From Nocardioides plantarum (GTDB taxonomy: Bacteria; Actinomycetota; Actinomycetes; Propionibacteriales; Nocardioidaceae), in NCBI RefSeq assembly GCF_006346395.1, contig NZ_VDMS01000002.1, positions 662,712 through 726,711 of the forward strand: a DNA stretch of 64,000 bases, read 5' to 3'. Every line of letters starts with the position of its first letter. Position 1 is the stretch's first letter. Shown here piece by piece: positions 10,654-16,933 of the stretch. The notes under the pieces are model-generated. The model made no database searches. It was not told where the DNA came from and saw only the letters and a list, made by a program, of their open reading frames with translations. The translations under genes and the position numbers were made by a program.

Positions 10654-11868
10654 ATGCCCGAAGCAGTCATCGTCTCCGCCGCCCGGTCCCCGATCGGTCG
10701 CGCCAACAAGGGATCGCTCAAGGACCTGCGTCCCGACGACCTGACGGCCACGATCATCCAGGCGGCCCTCGACAAGATCCCCTCGCTCGACCCGCACACC
10801 ATCGACGACCTCTACCTCGGCTGCGGCCTGCCCGGCGGCGAGTCGGGCAACAACATGGCCAAGGTCGTCAACACCCTGCTCGGCCTCGACGACGTCCCCG
10901 GCGCCACGATCACCCGCTACTGCGCGTCGTCGGTGCAGTCGACGCGGATGGCGTTCCACGCGATCAAGGCCGGCGAGGGCGACATCTTCGTCGCCGCCGG
11001 CGTCGAGACGGTCTCGCGCTTCGCCAAGGGCACCTCCGACCACTGGCCCGACACCAAGAACCCCAAGTTCGCCGAGGCCCAGAAGCTCACCGACGCCTAC
11101 GCCGAGGGCGGCCAGGACTGGCACGACCCCCGCGAGGACGGCCTGCTGCCCGACATCTACCTGGCCATGGGCCAGACCGCCGAGAACGTCGCCCGGATGC
11201 GCGGGCTGTCGCGCCAGGAGCTCGACGAGTTCGGCGTCCGCTCGCAGAACCTCGCCGAGAAGGCCATCAACGACGGCTTCTGGGCGCGCGAGATCACCCC
11301 GGTCACCACTCCCGACGGCACCGTGGTCAGCGCCGACGACGGCCCGCGCGCCGGCGTGACCTACGACGCGCTGAAGGACCTCAAGCCGGTCTTCCGTCCC
11401 GACGGCGTCGTCACCGCCGGCAACTGCTGCGCCCTCAACGACGGTGCTGCCGCCGTCGTCATCATGTCCGACACCAAGACCGCCGAGCTGGGCCTGACGC
11501 CCCTGGCGCGCATCGTCTCCACCGGCGTCAGCGGCCTGTCCCCCGAGATCATGGGCCTCGGCCCCGTCGAGGCCACCAAGAACGCCCTCAAGTACGCCGG
11601 CATGAGCATCGGCGACATCGACCTGGTCGAGATCAACGAGGCGTTCGCCGCTCAGGTCGTGCCGTCCTACCAGGAGCTCGGCATCGACCTCGACCGCCTC
11701 AACGTCAACGGCGGCGCGATCGCGGTCGGTCACCCGTTCGGCATGACCGGCGCGCGACTGCAGAACACCCTGCTCAACTCGCTCGACTGGCACGACAAGA
11801 CCACCGGCCTGATCACCATGTGCGTCGGCGGCGGTCAGGGCATGGCCCTGATCCTCGAGCGGATCTGA
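10654..11868 (+). CDS. Acetyl-CoA C-acyltransferase (thiolase)
   Basis: 404 residues. The sequence starts MPEAVIVSAARSPIGRANKGSLK. The nucleophile is Cys90 in RYCASSVQS, and the other conserved motifs are NEAFAAQ, GGAIAVGHPFGMTGAR and MCVGGGQGMA. It cleaves 3-ketoacyl-CoA or condenses acetyl-CoA; beta-oxidation is the likely role, as with FadA-type thiolases. The ATG has GGAG upstream. No beta-oxidation partner is adjacent, but the divergent acyl-CoA thioesterase shares the same promoter region. Confidence 0.92.
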   Translation: MPEAVIVSAARSPIGRANKGSLKDLRPDDLTATIIQAALDKIPSLDPHTIDDLYLGCGLPGGESGNNMAKVVNTLLGLDDVPGATITRYCASSVQSTRMAFHAIKAGEGDIFVAAGVETVSRFAKGTSDHWPDTKNPKFAEAQKLTDAYAEGGQDWHDPREDGLLPDIYLAMGQTAENVARMRGLSRQELDEFGVRSQNLAEKAINDGFWAREITPVTTPDGTVVSADDGPRAGVTYDALKDLKPVFRPDGVVTAGNCCALNDGAAAVVIMSDTKTAELGLTPLARIVSTGVSGLSPEIMGLGPVEATKNALKYAGMSIGDIDLVEINEAFAAQVVPSYQELGIDLDRLNVNGGAIAVGHPFGMTGARLQNTLLNSLDWHDKTTGLITMCVGGGQGMALILERI

Positions 11869-11893
11869 CCGACCCCACCTCCACCCACGACCA

Positions 11894-11931
11894 GGGTGCG
11901 CACCCCGGCCATCCGACCGAGGTGCGCACCC
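11894..11931 (+). terminator. Possible hairpin terminator after the thiolase gene
   Basis: GGGTGCGCACC pairs with GGTGCGCACCC (11-bp stem, 16-nt loop) about 25 nt after the stop. Each arm is also self-complementary, so alternative structures exist. Confidence 0.45.
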
Positions 11932-11961
11932 CTGCGTCGTTCTCCAACCTAGGATCACCCA

Positions 11962-12459
11962 GTGGCCGCCCATTTCCCGACCCTGCCCGAGCCACGCTGG
12001 CTCGACCAGGAGCAGCAGGTCGCCTGGCGCGCGCTCGTGCTCGGCTCGACCCTCCTGTTCGACCGGCTCGACGAGGACCTGCGGCGCAACCACGGGATCT
12101 CCCTGGTCGAGTACGAGATCCTGGTCCGACTGTCCGAGCGCGACGGCCGGATGCGGATGTCGCGCCTGGCCGACTCGCTCGCCCACAGCCGCAGCCGGGT
12201 CACCCACACCATCCGCCGGATGGAGGACGCCCTGCTGGTCACGCGCGAGGTCTCCCAGGACGACGGCCGCGGCGTCAGCGCCGTGATGACCGACCGCGGC
12301 CGCCTCCTGCTCGAGAACGTCGCCCCGACCCACGTCAACGGCGTGCGCGACCACCTCGTCGACCTCGTCGACCCGGCCGACTTCGCCGCGGTGGGCCGGG
12401 TCTTCGACGCGGTCGCCGACCACCTGATCGCGGGTCACCCCGACCGCGAGATGCGCTGA
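11962..12459 (+). CDS. MarR-family transcriptional regulator
   Basis: 165 residues. The winged-helix core is clear: LVEYEILVRLSERDGRMRMSRLADSLAHSRSRVTHTIRRMEDALLVTREVSQDDGRGVSAVMTDRGRLLL. Flanking helices would form the dimer interface. It would bind DNA as a dimer and respond to a small ligand, not identifiable here. The GTG lies 6 nt after TAGGAT (11950-11955), so the transcript is probably leaderless. Likely targets are itself or the thiolase/thioesterase genes nearby (inference). Confidence 0.9.
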   Translation: MAAHFPTLPEPRWLDQEQQVAWRALVLGSTLLFDRLDEDLRRNHGISLVEYEILVRLSERDGRMRMSRLADSLAHSRSRVTHTIRRMEDALLVTREVSQDDGRGVSAVMTDRGRLLLENVAPTHVNGVRDHLVDLVDPADFAAVGRVFDAVADHLIAGHPDREMR

Positions 12460-12552
12460 CGCCGTACTCCGGTCGCCGGTCGCCCTACGCCGGTCGGGAC
12501 TCCGGGGCCGGCTCATGCGCTTCTGGGGTGTTGCAACGGTCCCGGAGTGCAG

Positions 12553-12576
12553 GAATCCCCGGGTACCTGGGGATTC
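12553..12576. terminator. Perfect inverted repeat between convergent genes
   Basis: GAATCCCC and GGGGATTC flank an 8-nt loop (GGGTACCT). It lies between the MarR gene and the oppositely oriented DUF4233 gene, so a bidirectional terminator is likely. No T-tract is present. Confidence 0.45.
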
Positions 12577-12594
12577 ATGCCACCGCCGACCCCC

Positions 12595-12978
12595 TCAGCC
12601 CACCGACCCCCCACCCTCGGCATCGAACCGCGCGTAGGCCTCGGCCCGCTCGCGCTCGATCTTGCGGCCGAGGTAGTCGGCGGTCCCCCAGAGCAGGGCG
12701 AACATCGCGCCCAGGAAGAACATCGTGGTGACCAGGAAGCCGAGCGCGATCGCGGCGACCTGGACCAACCAGCCGAGCTGGTAGCCGCGCTCGGTGCGCA
12801 GCATCCCTGCGGCGAGCACGCACGCGACGGCCAGGCCGAGCCCGACCACCAGCGCCACCGCCGGCGAGACGTCGGAGATCGCGATGGCCACCGGGGCGGT
12901 CAGGGCGACGACCACCGCCTCGAAGGAGAGCACCGCCGCGCACATCGCCCGGCGCGGCGAGCGGTCGCGGTCGCTCAC
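12595..12978 (-). CDS. DUF4233 membrane protein
   Basis: 127 residues with four hydrophobic segments (AVVVALTAPVAIAI, AVALVVGLGLAVACVLAAGML, QLGWLVQVAAIALGFLV, TTMFFLGAMFALLWG) and a charged C-terminus (DYLGRKIERERAEAYARF) typical of DUF4233. The GTG start overlaps the folC stop as GTGA, so it is co-translated with folC. This folC-DUF4233 pair is conserved in actinobacteria, often followed by ndk, which is absent here. Function unknown. Confidence 0.87.
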   Translation of the reverse strand: MSDRDRSPRRAMCAAVLSFEAVVVALTAPVAIAISDVSPAVALVVGLGLAVACVLAAGMLRTERGYQLGWLVQVAAIALGFLVTTMFFLGAMFALLWGTADYLGRKIERERAEAYARFDAEGGGSVG

Positions 12979-14375
12979 GACGAGGTCCCGCTCGCCCCGC
13001 GGGGCTGACGCTCGGGCCGCTCGAGCAGCGTGCGGGCCTCACCGACGGTGACCACGGAGCCGGTGACCAGCACCGCGCCGGAGCCCATCGAGCTCACCGC
13101 CTCGCCCGCCTCGGCCAGCGCGGCGGCCTGGTCGATGGCGTCGGCCAGGCGCGGCTCGACCGTGACCCGGTCCTCGCCGAAGACCTCGACGGCGGTGCGG
13201 GCCAGGTCGCTGGCCGGCATCGAGCGGTCGGTGGAGTTCTGGGTGATGACGACGTGGGCCAGGTGGGGCTCGAGCACGGCGAGCAGGCCCTCGGCGTCCT
13301 TGTCGCCCATGACGCCGAGGACGCCGATCAGCGGCGAGAACTGGAAGGAGTCCTCGAGCGCCGCGGCGACCGCCTCCGCGCCGTGCGGGTTGTGGGCGGC
13401 GTCGAGCACGATGGTCGGGCTGCGCCGGATGACCTCGAGCCGGCCGGGCGAGGTGACCTGGGCGAACGCCTCGCGGACGAGGTCGTCGTCGAGCGGCTGG
13501 TCGCCCAGGAACGCCTCGACCGCGGCCAGGGCGAACGCGGCGTTCTGCGCCTGGTGGGCTCCGAAGAGCGGGATGAAGACGTCGTCGTAGCGCGCCCGCA
13601 GGCCCTGCAGCGACACGACCTGACCGCCGACCGCCGGCAGCCGCGCGGCCACGCCGAAGTCGACGCCCTCGACGACCAGCTGCGCGCCGACCTCGGCCGC
13701 ACGCTCGCCGATGATCGCGGCCACGTCGGGCGTCTGCTCGGCCACCACGACGGTGGCGCCGGGCTTGATGATGCCGACCTTCTCGCGCGCGATCGCGGCG
13801 AGCGAGTCGCCCAGGTAGCGCGCGTGGTCGACGGCCACCGGGAGCAGCACGGCCACGTCGGCGTCGATCACGTTGGTCGCGTCCCACGACCCGCCCATGC
13901 CGACCTCGACGACGGCCACGTCGACCGGGGCGTCGGAGAAGGCGGCGTACGCCATGGCGACGACGGTCTCGAAGAAGCTCAGCGGGTGCGGCTGGTCGGC
14001 GTCGACGAGACCGATGTAGGGCGCCACGTCGTTGAACGCCCGGACGAACGCGTCGTCGTCGAGCGGCTCGCCGTCGATGCTGATGCGCTCGTTCATCCGC
14101 TGCACGTGCGGGGAGGTGAACCGACCGGTGCGCAGGTCGAGCGCCCGCAGCAGGGTGTCGATCATCCGCGAGGTCGACGTCTTGCCGTTGGTGCCGGTCA
14201 GGTGGATCGAGCGGTAGGTCGACTGCGGGTCGCCCAGCAGCTCGACGAACGCGCGGATCCGGTCCAGCGACGGCTCCAGCCGCGTCTCGGGCCAGCGCGA
14301 GAGCAGGGCGTCCTCGACCTCGTCGAACGTCTCGGCCAGGCGGGGGGCATCGGGGTCGGTATCGCTGGTGGTCAT
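12975..14375 (-). CDS. folC: Folylpolyglutamate synthase / dihydrofolate synthase
   Basis: 466 residues. The P-loop is GTNGKT at residues 61-66, followed by FTSPHVQRMNERISIDG (omega-loop region), VVEVGMGGSWDATNVID and LDAAHNPHGAEAVA of the Mur-ligase C-terminal domain. It adds glutamate to folates using ATP. The ATG has a G-rich site (GGGGGAG) directly upstream and TAGACT about 9 nt before it, so the leader is very short. In other actinobacteria folC follows valS on the same strand; here valS lies 2.5 kb away in the opposite orientation. Confidence 0.95.
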   Translation of the reverse strand: MTTSDTDPDAPRLAETFDEVEDALLSRWPETRLEPSLDRIRAFVELLGDPQSTYRSIHLTGTNGKTSTSRMIDTLLRALDLRTGRFTSPHVQRMNERISIDGEPLDDDAFVRAFNDVAPYIGLVDADQPHPLSFFETVVAMAYAAFSDAPVDVAVVEVGMGGSWDATNVIDADVAVLLPVAVDHARYLGDSLAAIAREKVGIIKPGATVVVAEQTPDVAAIIGERAAEVGAQLVVEGVDFGVAARLPAVGGQVVSLQGLRARYDDVFIPLFGAHQAQNAAFALAAVEAFLGDQPLDDDLVREAFAQVTSPGRLEVIRRSPTIVLDAAHNPHGAEAVAAALEDSFQFSPLIGVLGVMGDKDAEGLLAVLEPHLAHVVITQNSTDRSMPASDLARTAVEVFGEDRVTVEPRLADAIDQAAALAEAGEAVSSMGSGAVLVTGSVVTVGEARTLLERPERQPRGASGTSS

Positions 14376-14442
14376 CTCCCCCTGAGTCTAGGGATCCGCC
14401 ATACGCCCGCCGAGTCGGCGTGGACGACCCTTCCCCGAAACG

Positions 14443-14459
14443 AGAACACGTTCTAGGTT
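14443..14459 (+). promoter_or_regulatory. Palindromic operator-like site overlapping the -10 box of the alcohol dehydrogenase gene
   Basis: AGAACACGTTCT is a near-perfect palindrome. Extended to GAGAACACGTTCTA it matches the KstR-type TnnAACnnGTTnnA pattern at all but the first fixed position. It directly joins TAGGTT (14454-14459), which is 6 nt before the ATG. A TetR-type repressor bound here would block the promoter. Confidence 0.5.
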
Positions 14460-14465
14460 GCAGGT

Positions 14466-15566
14466 ATGCGGACCACAGCGGCAGTCGTGCACGAGCCAGG
14501 CCAGGAGTTCCGGTTGGAGGAGGTCGAGCTCGACGAGCCCCGCGCCGACGAGGTGCTGGTCAGGCTGGTCGCGACCGGGCTGTGCCACACCGACATCTCC
14601 CTGCGCGACACGCTGCCGGCCGAGATGTTCCCGCGGGTCTTCGGCCACGAGGGTGCCGGCGTCGTCGAGCAGGTCGGTGCCGAGGTCGAGGGCATCGCGG
14701 TCGGCGACCACGTGCTGCTGAGCTTCCGCTCCTGCCGGCACTGCGGTCCCTGCCGGGAGGGCGCGGTGGGCTATTGCGACAACGCGTTGATGCTCAACTA
14801 CATGGGCTTCCGGATGGACGGCTCGACCACCCACCACCTCGCCGAGGACGCGCCCCTCTACGGCTCGTTCTTCGGCCAGTCCAGCCTGGCCCAGCACGCC
14901 CTCGCCTACGCCGACAACTGCGTCGTCGTCGACGACTCCCTCGACCTGACGCTGCTCGCGCCCTACGGCTGCGGCTTCCAGACCGGCGCCGGCACCGTGC
15001 TCAACGTCTTCGACCCGCGCCCCGACCAGAGCATCGTCGTCTTCGGCGTCGGCGCCGTCGGCATCGCCGCGATCGTCGCGGCCAAGGCCGCCGGGGTCGA
15101 GACCGTCGTCGCAGTCGACCTGCTCGACGCCCGACTCGACGTCGCCGAGCAGTACGGCGCCGTGCGCGTCGACCCGACCGCCCTCGGCGAGCAGAGCGTG
15201 CCCGACCGGGTCAAGGAGCTCACCGGCGGCGGCGCGGCGTACGCCATCGACACCACCGGCGTCTCGACCGTCGTCAAGCAGGCCCAGCAGGCGCTGCGCC
15301 CGCGGGGCACGCTCGTGGCGCTGGGCCTCGGTGCCGAGGAGTACGCCATCGACGCCATCGACCTGCTCCAGAACGGCAAGGTCGTCCGGTCCTCGATCGA
15401 GGGCGACTCCGATCCCCTGGAGATGATCCCGCGGCTGCTGCAGATGCGCGCCGACGGCCGCTTCGAGGTCGACCACCTGATCACGACCTACCCGTTCACC
15501 GAGATCAACGCGGCCGTCGCCGACGTGCTGGCCGGGAAGGTGGTCAAACCCGTCCTCGTCTGGTGA
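14466..15566 (+). CDS. Zinc-dependent alcohol dehydrogenase (MDR family, aryl-alcohol type)
   Basis: 366 residues. The catalytic zinc site is in GLCHTDIS and GHEGAGVV. The structural zinc lobe has CRHCGPCREGAVGYC. A Rossmann fold follows (VVFGVGAVGIAAIVAAKAAG). The sequence resembles NAD(P)-dependent benzyl/aryl alcohol dehydrogenases. It oxidises alcohols to aldehydes; the substrate is not known. The ATG is 6 nt after TAGGTT, giving a leaderless start, and a palindromic operator-like site overlaps the promoter, suggesting control by a TetR-family repressor. Confidence 0.9.
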   Translation: MRTTAAVVHEPGQEFRLEEVELDEPRADEVLVRLVATGLCHTDISLRDTLPAEMFPRVFGHEGAGVVEQVGAEVEGIAVGDHVLLSFRSCRHCGPCREGAVGYCDNALMLNYMGFRMDGSTTHHLAEDAPLYGSFFGQSSLAQHALAYADNCVVVDDSLDLTLLAPYGCGFQTGAGTVLNVFDPRPDQSIVVFGVGAVGIAAIVAAKAAGVETVVAVDLLDARLDVAEQYGAVRVDPTALGEQSVPDRVKELTGGGAAYAIDTTGVSTVVKQAQQALRPRGTLVALGLGAEEYAIDAIDLLQNGKVVRSSIEGDSDPLEMIPRLLQMRADGRFEVDHLITTYPFTEINAAVADVLAGKVVKPVLVW

Positions 15567-15625
15567 CCTCTCCCTGACAACCATCCCCGCCACCCGCCTC
15601 GTCGTGACAGGTGAAGGGGTGAGGC

Positions 15626-16162
15626 ATGGAGACCATCGTGGACCAGCCCAAGACGGGCGTGAGCTTCGACGACTTCGTCGCGGCGAGATCGACGGCGCTG
15701 TGGCGCAGCGCCTACCTGCTGACCGGTGACCGGCACAAGGCCGAGGACTTGCTGCAGGCGGCGCTCGTCAAGACCTGGCGTCGTTGGGAGCGCCTCGACG
15801 ACCGCTCGTCAGAGACCGCCGAGGCCTACGTGCGCCGGGCGCTGGTGACGACCTACACCGACTGGTGGCGCCGTCGCTGGCGAGGCGAGGTGCCGACCGC
15901 CGACCTGCCCGACGCTGCCGGGACGAGCGACGAGTCGACCCGGGTCGACGTACGCCGCGACGTGCTGACGGCCCTGGCCGCCCTGCCCCGGGGCCAGCGC
16001 GCGGTGCTGGTGCTGCGCTACTTCGACGACCTCACCGAGCAACGCACGGCCGACACGCTCGGCGTGAGCGTCGGCACCGTCAAGAGCCAGGCGTCCCGCG
16101 CGATCGCGGCCCTGCGCTCCTCCCCCGCGCTCACCGACCGACTGCCTGGAGAACCCTCATGA
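15626..16162 (+). CDS. RNA polymerase sigma-70 factor, SigE family (ECF)
   Basis: 178 residues. It begins with FDDFVAARSTALWRSAYLLTGDRHKAEDLLQAALVKTWRRW, which is region 2 of SigE-family actinobacterial ECF factors. Region 4 follows (LAALPRGQRAVLVLRYFDDLTEQRTADTLGVSVGTVKSQASRAIAALR). A good ribosome site, GGGGTGAGG, lies before the ATG. The stop overlaps the next start as ATGA, so it is co-translated with the membrane protein that follows. That protein is the probable regulator. Confidence 0.92.
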   Translation: METIVDQPKTGVSFDDFVAARSTALWRSAYLLTGDRHKAEDLLQAALVKTWRRWERLDDRSSETAEAYVRRALVTTYTDWWRRRWRGEVPTADLPDAAGTSDESTRVDVRRDVLTALAALPRGQRAVLVLRYFDDLTEQRTADTLGVSVGTVKSQASRAIAALRSSPALTDRLPGEPS

Positions 16163-16839
16163 CCTACGACGACCGCCTCAAGGAGCTGCTCGACAGCACC
16201 GCCCCCGACCGACCCGACCTCCCGGCCGCGGCGCGCACGTCCGCCGTGCGCGAGCGCGCCGTCGTCGTACGACGCCGCAGCCGGCTGGTGCTGGCCGCGG
16301 CGGTGGTCGCCGTGGTCGGGATCGGCGTCGGGGTCTCGGTCCTCGCGTCGGGCGACGACCCCGACCGCGGCACCGAGGTCGCCGACGACCCGGCCCCGAC
16401 GACCACCCCCGCGCCCCCGCCGTGCCCGGCCGAGCCGCCCGTCCTCGACGAGACGAGCACCAAGGCCGACTTCCCCGACGGCGCCACGTCGCTGCGACTG
16501 TGCCCGGCGACGTTCGACACCGCCGGCGACCTGGGGAAGTTCCTGCTGCCGACCGCACCTGTCACCACGGGAGTGGACGCCCTGGTCGACCGGCTCGCCG
16601 CGCAGCCGGAGTTCGCGATGGATCCGGAGTGCGCCGCGATCTCGTTGGCGCCGATGCCGTGGACGTTGGTCGTCGCCTACCCCGACGGGTCGACCGTGTC
16701 CGTCGGGGCGACCATGACCCGGTGCGCGAGCGTGACCCTCGACGGTCACGAGGTCGACGTCGAGTCGACGCTGAGGACGGTCGAGGCCGCCACGCAACCC
16801 GAGCCGGAGCCCGGGCCCACGGAGCCCGAGCCCACCTAG
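16159..16839 (+). CDS. Single-pass membrane protein, probable partner of the SigE-family sigma factor
   Basis: 226 residues. The cytoplasmic N-terminus (MTYDDRLKELLDSTAPDRPDLPAAARTSAVRERAVVVRRR) resembles the short leader of anti-sigma/sensor proteins paired with SigE-type factors. One membrane helix follows (LVLAAAVVAVVGIGVGVSVLA), then a Thr/Pro-rich linker and an extracytoplasmic domain with four cysteines (CPAEP, LRLCPATF, ECAAIS, TRCASV) that could form two disulfides. The C-terminus is Pro/Glu-rich. No ZAS zinc motif is present, so an anti-sigma role is inferred from position only. Confidence 0.75.
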   Translation: MTYDDRLKELLDSTAPDRPDLPAAARTSAVRERAVVVRRRSRLVLAAAVVAVVGIGVGVSVLASGDDPDRGTEVADDPAPTTTPAPPPCPAEPPVLDETSTKADFPDGATSLRLCPATFDTAGDLGKFLLPTAPVTTGVDALVDRLAAQPEFAMDPECAAISLAPMPWTLVVAYPDGSTVSVGATMTRCASVTLDGHEVDVESTLRTVEAATQPEPEPGPTEPEPT

Positions 16840-16858
16840 GCACCGGTGCGGTGACGCC

Positions 16859-16884
16859 GACCCGTCGCCCACGGGCGACGGGTC
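16859..16884. repeat. 26-nt palindrome (REP-like), single copy
   Basis: GACCCGTCGCCC and GGGCGACGGGTC flank a short centre. It is the same palindrome found in tandem at 19563, 52385 and 56601. It lies just after the sigma operon and may end its transcript before valS. Confidence 0.75.
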
Positions 16885-16920
16885 GGCGTAACCGATGCGT
16901 CATCCACCGGACACGCCCCA

Positions 16921-16926
16921 TAGGAT
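16921..16926 (+). promoter_or_regulatory. -10 box of valS
   Basis: TAGGAT ends 7 nt before the ATG, which points to a leaderless valS mRNA. Confidence 0.5.
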
Positions 16927-16933
16927 TTCGGGC

